The notes under the pieces: model-generated | The model's input: the letters and a program-made list of their open reading frames with translations, nothing else | What the model was told of the DNA's origin: nothing | The model's database searches: none | Program-made: the position numbers and the translations under genes | NCBI RefSeq assembly: GCF_013315815.1 | Contig: NZ_CP046051.1 | Coordinates: forward strand, 62,001-126,000 | Source: Caproicibacterium lactatifermentans | GTDB taxonomy: Bacteria; Bacillota; Clostridia; Oscillospirales; Acutalibacteraceae | Length of the DNA: 64,000 nt | Direction: 5' to 3' | Part shown: positions 53,301 through 62,395 of the stretch, piece after piece | How the letters are laid out: each line of letters begins with the position of its first letter | Numbering within the stretch: position 1 is the stretch's first letter

Positions 53301-53329
53301 TTGACCCCAAAAAGTGGATATGATATACT
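53301..53329 (+). promoter_or_regulatory. Promoter of cca
   Basis: TTGACC (53301-53306), 17 bases, TATACT (53324-53329). Confidence 0.65.
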
Positions 53330-53413
53330 ATAAAAGTTTGAAAGAATACGGAGAAAACCGCGGAAAAGACGCAGCAGGAGGCGGAATCTGCGGAAAATTT
53401 TAAAGGGGTAAAC

Positions 53414-54742
53414 GTGAAATTTATCATACCGGACTATGTACAGAAAACTTTAATATCCCTGCGAACTGCCGGCTGGCAGGCGTGTCTGGTAGGCGGCTGT
53501 GTGCGGGATACACTGCTGCACCGGACACCGAATGACTGGGACATCGCGTCGGCCAGCACACCGGGACAGACGGAGTGTGCCCTGGCTGCATTTCCTTGTC
53601 TGGAAACAGGCGTACAGCATGGCACGGTTACGGTCTTGTCGGACGGACACCCCGTGGAGGTGACCACTTTCCGTACGGACGGGACCTACAGTGACAACCG
53701 CCGCCCGGACAGCGTTTCTTTTACCCGGAGCCTGCCGGAGGATTTGCGCCGAAGGGATTTTACCATCAACGCCATGGCATGGGACAATGGAACGCTGGTG
53801 GATTTATTCGGCGGATTTTCGGACCTAAAGGCGGGCGTTGTCCGATGCGTCGGCAGCCCGGACGTTCGTTTTCAGGAGGACGGCCTGCGCATTCTGCGGG
53901 CACTGCGCTTTGCCAGTGTGCTGGATTTTTCCATTGCGCCGGAAACAACGGCGGCTGTGCACCGGCAGCGGGGCCTGCTAAAAAAGATTGCTGCGGAACG
54001 CATTGGCGCGGAACTGGGCAAGCTGTTGTGCGGGCCGGGTGCCGCGCGTGTGCTGCGGGATTTTTCTGATGTGTTGTTTACCATTCTTCCGGAACTTGCC
54101 CCACAAAAAGGATGCCCACAGCGTAGCCCTTATCACAGCTATGACGTTTGGGAACATACACTGCACGCCGTACAGGCCGCGCCGCCGGAGGTGCCAATAA
54201 GGTTGACAATGCTGCTGCATGATATAGGAAAACCGGCCTGCCATACAACCGATGAAACCGGAACAGACCATTTTTATCGTCATGAATCTGTTGGTTCAGA
54301 GATGGTTGGTCCGGTCCTAAAGCGTCTGCGTTGTTCAGCAAAGCTGAGCCGCCAGGTACAGGAGGGAATACGCCGCCATATGCTGTTCATGGAACCGGAC
54401 GAGCATATTCTAAAACGGCGGCTGCGACAGTTTGGTCCGAACTTCTGCCTGTTTCTATTACAGGTGCAGCGGGCGGATACAGCGGCACAGTCTGCGGCGG
54501 TGCAGGACCGCCTACGGGTGCTGGACCAAACGGAAGCACTGCTGCGAAAGCTGCTGCAGCAGCAGGCCTGTTTTTCACGTGCGCAGCTGGCGGTAAAGGG
54601 AAATGACCTGACAGCGCTGGGGCTGCACGGCGCGGAAGTTGGGGAAGCGCTGTCATTCCTGCTGGAAGCGGTCATTTCCGGGCGGTGCCCCAATGAAAAA
54701 CAAGCGCTGCTGACCATTTGGCAGGAAAAATCGCAAATGTAG
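53414..54742 (+). CDS. cca: CCA tRNA nucleotidyltransferase (with HD domain)
   Basis: Adds or repairs the 3' CCA of tRNAs. GTG start at 53414 after AAAGGGG. 442 residues. Head domain motifs: LVGGCVRD, catalytic Asp pair in NDWDIAS, RRDFTINAMA, and FQEDGLRILRALRF. A C-terminal HD motif (MLLHDIGKP) is present. Since the one tRNA in the window encodes its CCA, repair may be the main task for that tRNA. Divergent from sigG. Confidence 0.93.
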   Translation: MKFIIPDYVQKTLISLRTAGWQACLVGGCVRDTLLHRTPNDWDIASASTPGQTECALAAFPCLETGVQHGTVTVLSDGHPVEVTTFRTDGTYSDNRRPDSVSFTRSLPEDLRRRDFTINAMAWDNGTLVDLFGGFSDLKAGVVRCVGSPDVRFQEDGLRILRALRFASVLDFSIAPETTAAVHRQRGLLKKIAAERIGAELGKLLCGPGAARVLRDFSDVLFTILPELAPQKGCPQRSPYHSYDVWEHTLHAVQAAPPEVPIRLTMLLHDIGKPACHTTDETGTDHFYRHESVGSEMVGPVLKRLRCSAKLSRQVQEGIRRHMLFMEPDEHILKRRLRQFGPNFCLFLLQVQRADTAAQSAAVQDRLRVLDQTEALLRKLLQQQACFSRAQLAVKGNDLTALGLHGAEVGEALSFLLEAVISGRCPNEKQALLTIWQEKSQM

Positions 54743-54764
54743 AGGGTATTAAAAATGTCACTGA

Positions 54765-54793
54765 TTGCTGTGAAAAATGGAATATGTTATAAT
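54765..54793 (+). promoter_or_regulatory. Promoter of the GT2-membrane protein pair
   Basis: TTGCTG (54765-54770), 17 bases, TATAAT (54788-54793), 65 bases before the ATG. Confidence 0.65.
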
Positions 54794-54858
54794 AAAAGGA
54801 ATTTGTTTTGAGGCAGACGGATAAAAAGACTTTGCACCAACAGGCGGGAGGAAAAAGA

Positions 54859-55797
54859 ATGGAACGTGTAGCGGTTTTAATTCCTTGCTACAATGAAGCA
54901 AAAACGATAGAAAAGGTGGTCCGGGACTATCACGAAAGCCTGCCGGATGCCGATATTTATGTATATGACAATAATTCCACAGACCATACGGCGGAGCTTG
55001 CGGAAAAGGCGGGCGCCATTGTGCGGCATGAATATCGGCAGGGCAAGGGCAACGTGATGCGTACCATGTTCCAAGAAGTAGAAGCCGACTGCTACCTGAT
55101 TACGGACGGCGATGATACCTATCCTCCCGAAAAGGCACCAGAAATGGTGCGGATGATTCTGGACGGCAAAGCGGATATGGTCAACGGTGACCGGCTGTCC
55201 TCTACCTACTTTGAGGAAAACAAGCGTCCGTTCCATAATGCGGGCAACGTAATGGTGCGCAGCCTTATCAACCGAATCTTCCATACCGATGTGCACGATA
55301 TTATGACCGGAATGCGCGCTTTCAGCCGTGTTTTTATCAAAAACTTCCCGATCCTTTCCCAGGGATTTGAAATCGAAACGGAAATGACGATTTACGCGGT
55401 CGAGCGCAACTTCATCATTCGGGAGATACCGATTGCTTATCGGGACCGGCCAAACGGCAGTGTGTCGAAGCTGGATACCTACTCGGACGGTTTTCGTGTG
55501 CTGCGTACCATTTTTCGCCTTTTTCGCGATTATAAGCCGCTTTTATTCTTTGGAATTTTTTCTCTGCTTTTTTTGATTGTTTCCCTATGCTGTTTTATTC
55601 CCGTTGTGCATGAATATTTTATGACCGGCTTAGTACCGCGTTTCCCAACACTGATTGTCGGTTCTACATTTGGTATTTGCGCGTTGCTGTCCCTTTTCTC
55701 CGGCATTATTTTGGAGGTTTCGGTGAAACAGCGCAGCCGCATTATTGAAATGCTGACGAATTTATCTATGGAGATGAACAAGCATGGAGAAAAGTAA
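54859..55797 (+). CDS. GT2 family glycosyltransferase (polyprenyl-phosphate sugar transferase-like)
   Basis: 312 residues. The GT-A domain begins VAVLIPCYNEAKTIEKVV; the nucleotide-binding DXD-like site is TDGDDTYP. The C-terminal third has two membrane helices (LLFFGIFSLLFLIVSLCCFI and LSLFSGIILEVSV). This resembles DPM1/GtrB-type enzymes that load sugars onto polyprenyl phosphate. Start ATG at 54859 after GGGAGG. The membrane protein downstream overlaps it by 14 bases and could be its partner. Confidence 0.87.
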   Translation: MERVAVLIPCYNEAKTIEKVVRDYHESLPDADIYVYDNNSTDHTAELAEKAGAIVRHEYRQGKGNVMRTMFQEVEADCYLITDGDDTYPPEKAPEMVRMILDGKADMVNGDRLSSTYFEENKRPFHNAGNVMVRSLINRIFHTDVHDIMTGMRAFSRVFIKNFPILSQGFEIETEMTIYAVERNFIIREIPIAYRDRPNGSVSKLDTYSDGFRVLRTIFRLFRDYKPLLFFGIFSLLFLIVSLCCFIPVVHEYFMTGLVPRFPTLIVGSTFGICALLSLFSGIILEVSVKQRSRIIEMLTNLSMEMNKHGEK

Positions 55798-57577
55798 CTC
55801 CCCTGTTTCTGTGCCGTGTGGAATAGCGGCCGCGGTGTGCAGTGTATTTTTAGCAGCAGTGACACTGTGCTTTTTTCGGGCACCGCTGTTCCTGCTGCTT
55901 CCCGCGGCCGCGGGACTGTTCCTATTGCTGCGGCAGATAAGTCAGGTACATAACCGGCGGCTGTTTGTCTGCAATGCGATCTTTTCTTTGCTGCTGGCGA
56001 TTTCCTTTATCGCCGGAAATAAAGCAAACCTGCAGAGTGGTCAGACAATGTCTTCGTTCCTGCACAATGACCTGCTTCCTTTGGCGGCGCTGGGAGCGGT
56101 GTTTTTCATCTGCTTCTCCTGTATGTCGGATTTTATAGGCCGTCATCCGGTGCATTTGTGCCGCAAAAGGCGGCGGCTTTCTCCGGGAAAAATGTGGCTG
56201 GCATCCACTCTCGTTTTGTTTTTCAGCTGGATTCCCTGTTTGTTTGTCTTTTATCCCGGAAACATTTCGGGTGATTCTGTGGCTTGTATTGCTTGCGCGC
56301 TGGGAAAGGTGCCGCTTTCCAACCAACAGCCGCTTCTGTATATTTTGCTGATACGGCCGGTCCTGCAGTTTGCGTTTGCCATTGGCAGGGACATCAATTT
56401 TGGTGCAGCACTGTTCCTGACACTGCAGACCGCGGTAATGGCCGTGGTTATTGGCTACTTCTTTTGCTGGCTTACCCAAAAAGGTGCGGCGCCGTGGATT
56501 CAAATTCTGTGTATGGCTTATTTTGTGCTGAACCCGGTTTTTTCGATTTATGCGGTGACCATGTGGAAGGACATTTTGTTCAGTGCATTTACGCTGCTTT
56601 ATCTGCTGCAGCTGTATAATATTTTGCAAAGCGGCGGGGAAAAGCTGCAAAGTCTGGGCTATCTGGTGGGCTTTGTACTGCTGAATATACCGCTATGTTT
56701 TTTACGCAACAACGGATATTATTTGGTCTTTGTTACACTGGTGATTCTGGCAGTTTTGTACCGGAAGTACTGGAAACGGGTGCTGCCGGCATTTCTTGCA
56801 GTGCTGATTTTGGTGCCGGTGATACAGGGGCCGGGCTATAAGGCAGCCAATGTCGCGGCAAGTCCATTTGCAGAATCGGTCGGTATTCCATTGCAGCAAA
56901 TCGGCTATACGGTGGCGAACGACGGTGCTGTCACAGTGGAGCAGAAAGCGTTCCTTAACCAGATTCTGCCGCTGGACACCATGAAAAAATCGTACAGGCC
57001 TTATATTGTAAATCCCATTAAATTCAATTCCGCTTTTAACAACAACTTTTTGGAAAGTCATAAGGGAGAATTTATCAAGGTTTGGGCACAGATGCTGCGT
57101 CCGAATTGGAAGAAGTACGTTAAGGCCTACCTAATGGAAACGGTGGGATATTGGCACATCGGAACAGCCAACTGGATTGCATTGTACGGCGCGGTGGACC
57201 CGGAGATGTGCCGCATGGTAGGCATTGTACAGCCGGACGCCGGCAGCTTTGCGTGGAGCCGTGGCGCCGTGAAGAACAGCCTTGACTGTCTGCAGAAACA
57301 AATTCCGGTTTTATCGCTGATTTTGAGCATCGGGTTCCTTTTTTGGGCGGTCTTGTATGCGGCATTCCAAATGATTATACAGAAACGGCGAAAGAAACTT
57401 TTGCTGTTGGTGCCACTTTTGCTGCTGTGGCTGACGCTGATGGTGGCGACACCGACTTTCTGTGAATTCCGGTATATGTTCGCCTTTTCGATCGCTTTTC
57501 CGCTGGTAGTGCTGCTTTCCTTTCCAGTGGAACAGCGGGAGAAAATGAACAGTCCTCGGCACCTAAAAACAGAATGA
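55784..57577 (+). CDS. Polytopic membrane protein, DUF6020-like
   Basis: 597 residues with about 12 membrane helices. A large loop after about residue 345 holds a conserved-looking segment (VAASPFAESVGIPLQQIGYTV). The region PGNISGDSVACIACALGK followed by SNQQPLLYILL resembles the DUF6020 pattern and the first loop of GT-C glycosyltransferases, where an acidic residue is catalytic. It could transfer a lipid-linked sugar supplied by the GT2 enzyme upstream (inference). Starts inside the end of that gene and ends before a very strong terminator. Confidence 0.6.
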   Translation: MEKSNSPVSVPCGIAAAVCSVFLAAVTLCFFRAPLFLLLPAAAGLFLLLRQISQVHNRRLFVCNAIFSLLLAISFIAGNKANLQSGQTMSSFLHNDLLPLAALGAVFFICFSCMSDFIGRHPVHLCRKRRRLSPGKMWLASTLVLFFSWIPCLFVFYPGNISGDSVACIACALGKVPLSNQQPLLYILLIRPVLQFAFAIGRDINFGAALFLTLQTAVMAVVIGYFFCWLTQKGAAPWIQILCMAYFVLNPVFSIYAVTMWKDILFSAFTLLYLLQLYNILQSGGEKLQSLGYLVGFVLLNIPLCFLRNNGYYLVFVTLVILAVLYRKYWKRVLPAFLAVLILVPVIQGPGYKAANVAASPFAESVGIPLQQIGYTVANDGAVTVEQKAFLNQILPLDTMKKSYRPYIVNPIKFNSAFNNNFLESHKGEFIKVWAQMLRPNWKKYVKAYLMETVGYWHIGTANWIALYGAVDPEMCRMVGIVQPDAGSFAWSRGAVKNSLDCLQKQIPVLSLILSIGFLFWAVLYAAFQMIIQKRRKKLLLLVPLLLLWLTLMVATPTFCEFRYMFAFSIAFPLVVLLSFPVEQREKMNSPRHLKTE

Positions 57578-57582
57578 ACAGA

Positions 57583-57635
57583 AAAAAGCAGGTGATGCAG
57601 TGCCCTAAATTGGGCACTGCATCACCTGCTTTTTA
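57583..57635. terminator. Very strong bidirectional terminator
   Basis: Perfect stem of about 23 pairs (AAAAAGCAGGTGATGCAGTG... mirrored) around the loop TAAATT, with A and T runs. It serves the DUF6020-like gene and the convergent MATE gene. Confidence 0.95.
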
Positions 57636-57654
57636 TTATGCTGTATGTAATGAT

Positions 57655-58998
57655 TTAGTCCGCCGTATCCTGACCTTTCGGCAAATGACGCATGAGATAG
57701 ATATAAGCAATACACAGCGGAATGCAGCTGCCAATCCATGCCAATGGGTTAGAAGAGGAAGCTCCGGCGAAGCCGAGTGGTCCAACCAGCGCAAGCGCAG
57801 CTACGGTGCGCATGACCAGTTCCATAATGCCCGCAAACGTAGGGACAAAGCTTTTGCCCAGCCCCTGCAGGGTGTAACGGATAATAAACAGAATCGCCAG
57901 AATAAAATAGCATACACCGTTGATAATCAGATAGATTTCCGCAAGGTTGACGACATTTTCAGCACTGCCGACAAACAGCCGAACCAGCGGTTTTCCAAAA
58001 AAGATGTTGACAAAGGCCATGACAATACTGAAGGAAATGGAAATCAGCAAACATTGTTTAACGCCTTTGCGAATGCGGTCAAATTTACCGGCACCGTAAT
58101 TTTGGGCGGCATAGGTAGCCATCGTCATGCCAAAGGACATCATGGGTTGAATGGCAAGCTGGTCCACCCGGCAGGCAGCGGTGTATCCGGCGACCGCTGT
58201 GGCACCCAAGCCGTTGAGTGCCGTTTGCAGAATCAGGGTACCCAGCGCAATAATGCTGCTTTGAAAGCCCATAGGGAAGGCGATGCGCATATGTGTCCCG
58301 AGTTCCCAGGCAGTGATATGCCAGTCTTCTCGGCGCAGGTGCAGAATGGGAAACTTTTTTGCAATGAACATCAGGCAGCAAACACAGGAAATTAGCTGAG
58401 AGGCTACAGTGGCAATGCCGGCACCTGCCACACCCCAGTGAAAAACTTTGATGAAAGTGAGGTCCAGTACGATATTGATAAGGCACGCGATGACTAGAAA
58501 TAAAAGTGGCGTGCGGCTATCCCCCAGCGCGCGCAGAATGTTGGATAATAGGTTAAACAGCATAGCAGCCACAATACCGCCCATAATGACAATGATGTAG
58601 CTGTAAGCATACGGATAAATTTTTGCGGGTGTGTTCATCCAGCGAAGCATTTGCCCCGCCAAAAGCATGCCGGCCAGAGTCAGCACAACAGTTGTGCCGG
58701 CGGCGATGAGCAGCCCAGCAGCAAAGCTGCGCCGGACACCGTCCGTATCCCCGGCACCAAAGCGCTGGGCGGTCAAAATGGACAGGCCGGCAGCGATGCC
58801 CTCGGCAAAGCCGAGAATGAGGAACGAGATGCCGCCGGTGCAGCCGACACCTGCCAGCGCGTCCACACCCAGTGTTTGTCCAACAATCAGGGTATCTGCC
58901 ATGTTGTAAAACTGCTGAAAAAGGTTGCCGATGAGTAGCGGAATGGTGAAAAAGAAAATAAGTTTTGCGGGATTGCCGCGGGTAAGGTCTTTGGTCAC
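57655..58998 (-). CDS. MATE family efflux transporter
   Basis: Multidrug/toxin exporter family, 447 residues with 12 helices. I start at the GTG at 58998 (TKDLTRGNPAKLIFFFTIP), since AGAGGAGA precedes it; the longer reading frame has no ribosome site. Typical MATE blocks: GNLFQQFYNMADTLIVGQ and the second-half repeat MSFGMTMATYAAQNYGAGK. The substrate cannot be inferred. Likely driven by Na+ or H+ gradient. Confidence 0.92.
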   Translation of the reverse strand: MTKDLTRGNPAKLIFFFTIPLLIGNLFQQFYNMADTLIVGQTLGVDALAGVGCTGGISFLILGFAEGIAAGLSILTAQRFGAGDTDGVRRSFAAGLLIAAGTTVVLTLAGMLLAGQMLRWMNTPAKIYPYAYSYIIVIMGGIVAAMLFNLLSNILRALGDSRTPLLFLVIACLINIVLDLTFIKVFHWGVAGAGIATVASQLISCVCCLMFIAKKFPILHLRREDWHITAWELGTHMRIAFPMGFQSSIIALGTLILQTALNGLGATAVAGYTAACRVDQLAIQPMMSFGMTMATYAAQNYGAGKFDRIRKGVKQCLLISISFSIVMAFVNIFFGKPLVRLFVGSAENVVNLAEIYLIINGVCYFILAILFIIRYTLQGLGKSFVPTFAGIMELVMRTVAALALVGPLGFAGASSSNPLAWIGSCIPLCIAYIYLMRHLPKGQDTAD

Positions 58999-59137
58999 AA
59001 TATGTCTCCTCTGATATGTAAAGTTACTGAAAATGAATGGGACCGGCAAACTGAAAACGTTTGCTGGGAAGCAGTTCTATAGTATTCCATAAAGGGGTAG
59101 GCCTGTCAAGCCCTATTTTCGATAAAAATAAAGAAAG

Positions 59138-59168
59138 TGTATATTTGCGGTACCTGCGGCAGACACTA
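59138..59168 (+). promoter_or_regulatory. Candidate sigma-G-like promoter of spoVAE
   Basis: TGTATA (59138-59143) and GACACTA (59162-59168), spaced 18 bases. Compared with the sigma-G pattern (-10 CATACTA), two -10 positions differ. Confidence 0.3.
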
Positions 59169-59199
59169 ATTGGAAAGATTCCGAAATGAGGTGACAGCA

Positions 59200-59556
59200 A
59201 TGGATATTCTGCGGGCATTTTTGGTAGGTGGTGCCATCTGTGTGGTGGGGCAGTTGCTGATGGACCTGACGAAACTGACACCGGCCCGTATCCTGGTGAG
59301 CTTTGTTACGGCTGGCGTTATTTTGGGTGCGGTCGGGCTGTATGGTCCGCTGGTGCAGTGGGCCGGCGCTGGTGCTACAGTTCCGCTGACGGGGTTTGGC
59401 TATCTGCTGGCAAAGGGAACCAAGCTGGCAGTGGAACAGCACGGCGCCGTGGGCATTTTTACCGGTGGGCTGGGCGCGGCTGCCGGAGGCGTAGCGGCCG
59501 CGGTGGCGTTTGGCTATCTGGCGGCGCTGCTGGCAAAACCGGGCGACAAGAGCTGA
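59200..59556 (+). CDS. spoVAE: Stage V sporulation protein AE
   Basis: Small membrane protein of 118 residues that belongs to the channel moving dipicolinic acid into the forespore. Starts at ATG 59200 (MDILRAFLVGGAICVVGQ) with GAGGTG upstream. Four hydrophobic segments; the DLTKLTPARILVSFVTAGVILGA block is diagnostic. spoVAC and spoVAD, normally adjacent, are not here. Either a second copy sits elsewhere or the operon is split. Confidence 0.85.
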   Translation: MDILRAFLVGGAICVVGQLLMDLTKLTPARILVSFVTAGVILGAVGLYGPLVQWAGAGATVPLTGFGYLLAKGTKLAVEQHGAVGIFTGGLGAAAGGVAAAVAFGYLAALLAKPGDKS

Positions 59557-59572
59557 AAATGGATACAAAAAA

Positions 59573-59609
59573 TGGGCGGACCCCGAAAAAGGACCCGCCC
59601 AACCTTTTT
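59573..59609 (+). terminator. Terminator of spoVAE
   Basis: GC-rich stem TGGGCGG / CCGCCCA with inner pairs and a CTTTTTG tail. Confidence 0.7.
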
Positions 59610-59618
59610 GCATGGTGT

Positions 59619-59771
59619 TTACTGAATAGAGCAGTCCAGGTAGTGCTCCAGTTCCTCTTCATCCTTCTGCTTCTTTTCGAAGTAAAGGGTGGCCGCAACG
59701 ATTGCCGCGGCAATTGCCGCTAAAGCAGAAACAATGGACAAAAACACCGTAAAACTGCTTTTCTTTTCCAA
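59619..59771 (-). CDS. Small single-pass membrane protein, 50 residues
   Basis: TTG start at 59771, with GGAGG eight bases upstream. The product is MEKKSSFTVFLSIVSALAA followed by IAAAIVAATLYFEKK and an acidic tail (KQKDEEELEHYLDCSIQ). One helix spans about residues 8-32. The acidic tail ending in DCSIQ looks like a conserved small protein, but I cannot name a family. It lies between spoVAE and rpsT. Confidence 0.6.
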   Translation of the reverse strand: MEKKSSFTVFLSIVSALAAIAAAIVAATLYFEKKQKDEEELEHYLDCSIQ

Positions 59772-59871
59772 TGCGAGCACCTCCGCCCTAAAGATTTCGA
59801 TATACAATACCAATGTAAATATCATACCCGAAACAGCTGAAAAAGTCAAGCTGAGGAAATAGGCAGGCATG

Positions 59872-59897
59872 AAAAAAGCAGGGCACATTAGCCCTGC
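59872..59897 (-). terminator. Terminator of rpsT
   Basis: Stem GCAGGGC / GCCCTGC with a six-base loop; on the minus strand it is followed by six T residues. Confidence 0.85.
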
Positions 59898-59932
59898 TCT
59901 GCATTTTTCGGAAAAAGAAAAATGGATATTTT

Positions 59933-60193
59933 TCAGCCGACAGCGTTCAGCTGACGGGCCAGGCTGCTTTTCTTTCTGGCAGCGGTATTTTTCTTTATAA
60001 TGCCCTTCGCAGCAGCATGGTCGATTGCCTTTACGGCAACGCGTACGGCCTCAGCCTTATTTTCGGCATTGGCGCTGATTGCGGCGTTTGCTTTTTTAAT
60101 ATCGGTCTTCAGGCCGGAGTTAATCACTTTGTTGTGTGCGGCTTTGGTAGCAATGACCTTCACGCGCTTTTTTGCGGATTTAATGTTTGGCAT
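59933..60193 (-). CDS. rpsT: 30S ribosomal protein S20
   Basis: 86 residues, Lys/Ala-rich, starting MPNIKSAKKRVKVI and ending SSLARQLNAVG as in S20. The ATG at 60193 is chosen over an in-frame GTG six bases earlier; GGAGG lies upstream. Binds 16S rRNA in small-subunit assembly. rpsT next to gpr, spoIIP and lepA is a conserved Firmicute neighbourhood. Confidence 0.96.
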   Translation of the reverse strand: MPNIKSAKKRVKVIATKAAHNKVINSGLKTDIKKANAAISANAENKAEAVRVAVKAIDHAAAKGIIKKNTAARKKSSLARQLNAVG

Positions 60194-60208
60194 GGTCACA
60201 CCTCCTTT

Positions 60209-60237
60209 TCAATAGTCGTCACGTATTTATCATACTA
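60209..60237 (+). promoter_or_regulatory. Candidate sigma-G/F promoter of gpr
   Basis: TCAATA (60209-60214), 16 bases, CATACTA (60231-60237), the latter a perfect sigma-G -10. It lies about 135 bases before the gpr start. gpr is forespore-expressed in Bacillus. Confidence 0.4.
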
Positions 60238-60371
60238 TCATTTTTGCGAAGAAAATGCAAGCGCTTTTGAAAATTAAATAAACAGCAGGCGTTGGGGTGG
60301 TTTTTCCGGAACTTTTTCGGGGATACTGCAAATAGGGACACCTGTAAATAACAACAAAGGAGAGAACGCCC

Positions 60372-61169
60372 ATGGGGTATCGTACAGACCTTGCGCTGGA
60401 GCGAGCGGAAGCAAAGACAAAAAAAGAGAGCATGAACGGTCTGCAGGTCAGCCGAATGGAGGAGAACGGCGTCCACTATATCACAGTCGAGGCGCCGCAG
60501 ATTACCGGAACAGTAGAGGGGGATGGAAAGCTGCGCCACTTCCTTTCGCAAGAGATTGCGGCCCTGCTGCCGAAAAAGGGAGAAGTGCTGGTAGCGGGGC
60601 TGGGAAACCCGCAGGTTACGCCGGATGCATTGGGGCCGCTGTGTGCTGACCGTGTTTTGGCAACCCGGCATGTGCGCGGCCATATCGGTGTACAGACCGA
60701 ACTTGCCGGTCTGCGCAGTGTCTGCGTTGTCAAGCCGGGTGTGCTGGGCACAACAGGAATTGAAACGGCTGAACTGCTGCGTACGCTGATACGCGGCCTG
60801 TGCCCCGCGGCGGTTATCGCAATAGATGCGCTGGCGGCGGGCCGGCTTCATCGTTTGGGCAAGACAGTGCAGCTGAGTGACGGCGGCATCTCACCCGGTT
60901 CCGGCGTAGGAAATGACCGGCCTTCCCTGTGTGAGACGACGCTGGGCATACCGGTTATTGGGCTGGGGGTACCGACCGTGGTGGACGCCTCTACACTGTG
61001 CAGCGACCTGTGCGCTCAGACCGTGCCGTGCGCGGAGCAGATGATGGTGACGCCGCGCGGTATTGACAGTTTGGTTGCGCGGGCAGCGCATTTGTTGGCG
61101 CTGTCGGTAAACTGCGCCCTAAACCCCAGTTTGGAGCCGGAAGTTTACGAGCAGCTGACCGGTGCCTGA
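60372..61169 (+). CDS. gpr: Germination protease GPR
   Basis: Aspartic-type protease that degrades small acid-soluble spore proteins at germination. 265 residues against about 370 in Bacillus, with the C-terminal region shortest. The N-terminus YRTDLALERAE is the site of autoprocessing. Core blocks: VAGLGNPQVTPDALGP, VKPGVLGTTGIETAELL, VIAIDALAAGRLHRLGKTVQLSDGGISPGSGVGN and VIGLGVPTVVDA. Convergent with spoIIP only seven bases away. Confidence 0.92.
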   Translation: MGYRTDLALERAEAKTKKESMNGLQVSRMEENGVHYITVEAPQITGTVEGDGKLRHFLSQEIAALLPKKGEVLVAGLGNPQVTPDALGPLCADRVLATRHVRGHIGVQTELAGLRSVCVVKPGVLGTTGIETAELLRTLIRGLCPAAVIAIDALAAGRLHRLGKTVQLSDGGISPGSGVGNDRPSLCETTLGIPVIGLGVPTVVDASTLCSDLCAQTVPCAEQMMVTPRGIDSLVARAAHLLALSVNCALNPSLEPEVYEQLTGA

Positions 61170-61176
61170 AAAGGCC

Positions 61177-62268
61177 TTATGAAATAAGCGCTTTCAGCTG
61201 CTTTGCCAGCACCTGCCCGAACAGCGCGCCGGAATAAGTTGCTTCATCCAGTGTGTTCACTTCTGTGCCGAATTCACAGAGCAGGGAGCCGGGCGTCATT
61301 TGTTCGTTGTAGCGTGTAGGGCCGAAGTTCAGCGGACGCATGAGGTGCGGGTACTGCTCTGCGGCACCTTTCTGCAGGCGCACGGCTAAGCGCAGGTTTT
61401 GCTCCCAGTTTGGGAAATTGAGAGAACCGGTATCATCACAGCCGGAAATAATCATAATCTGACAAGCACGTTTGCCGTTTACAAGGACCGTTGGTTTATA
61501 GCGAGTGCCGGTTGTGCTGCTGGTCATGGTGTCACGGTGGACGTCAATGGTCACTTGAATGGACGGGTATTTGGCGAGGTTTTGGCTGATGGTGTGGGCA
61601 CTGCGGGTATAGCTGCCGTTAAATGCGGGGTCGTCGTGAATGGTAGTATCATGAACAGCGCCAATGCCCGCCGCCCGCAGGCTTTTTGCCAGCGCTTCCC
61701 CGACCGTGACCACACTTTTGGAGGGGTCGCGGCTGCGGGTGACACCGGCGTAGGCTTCTGTTGTATGGGTGTGATAAATGAGCACCATAGGGGTGCCGTT
61801 GGCCTTTATTTTTAGGGGCGGGCGTTCCCGCAGAACAGCTGCCGCGTCCAGCTTATGATTCTGATTGGAATTTTTATAATGAAAACCACACTGGCTTTCG
61901 CCGGTATCGGAAAGGTCAGTTTCATAAATACCGCCGCCAATGAATTTGCTTGGCAGTTTTTGTGTTTGCACACGGCCGGACGGAATGGAAACAGTCGGTG
62001 CGGAGGAAGCGGATTTTTTGGAAGAGGAAGCAGGCTTTTTGGAGGAGGAAGCGGGCGAGGAAAAAGAGGAAACGGCTTTTTCGGGCACTGATGCGGCCGG
62101 TGCCTTGGAAGAAAGGCGCCGTTCCTGTACGGCGCCGACCGGCAAAATGAATTCGGCGGCCGCGAGAGCACCTTTCTGTGCGGAAAGAATGGGCAGCCGC
62201 GTAACGGCACAGGCACAGGCCGCTGTCATCAGCGCAACAGCGCATACGGCCTTGCATTTTTCGTTCAT
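61177..62268 (-). CDS. spoIIP: Stage II sporulation protein P (SpoIIP), amidase/endopeptidase
   Basis: Peptidoglycan hydrolase that thins septal wall during engulfment with SpoIID and SpoIIM. 363 residues with an N-terminal membrane or signal segment. A Ser/Ala/Lys-rich linker follows (about 55-95). The catalytic domain starts near 160: IYHTHTTEAYAG holds zinc ligands and TIDVHRDT the next His. The last portion, TPGSLLCEFGTEVNTLDEA, fits the amidase_3-like SpoIIP fold. GAGGG lies upstream. Neighbour of gpr, as in Bacillus. Confidence 0.93.
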   Translation of the reverse strand: MNEKCKAVCAVALMTAACACAVTRLPILSAQKGALAAAEFILPVGAVQERRLSSKAPAASVPEKAVSSFSSPASSSKKPASSSKKSASSAPTVSIPSGRVQTQKLPSKFIGGGIYETDLSDTGESQCGFHYKNSNQNHKLDAAAVLRERPPLKIKANGTPMVLIYHTHTTEAYAGVTRSRDPSKSVVTVGEALAKSLRAAGIGAVHDTTIHDDPAFNGSYTRSAHTISQNLAKYPSIQVTIDVHRDTMTSSTTGTRYKPTVLVNGKRACQIMIISGCDDTGSLNFPNWEQNLRLAVRLQKGAAEQYPHLMRPLNFGPTRYNEQMTPGSLLCEFGTEVNTLDEATYSGALFGQVLAKQLKALIS

Positions 62269-62395
62269 CAGTGAAATCCCTCGATTCTTTATGAATATTC
62301 CCGTACAGGTAATATAGTATAAAGAATCTTATGGGAAAAAGATGGCGGATATGAACATGGGGCAGGCAAAAAACTTTGACAGGGGGCATAAACGA

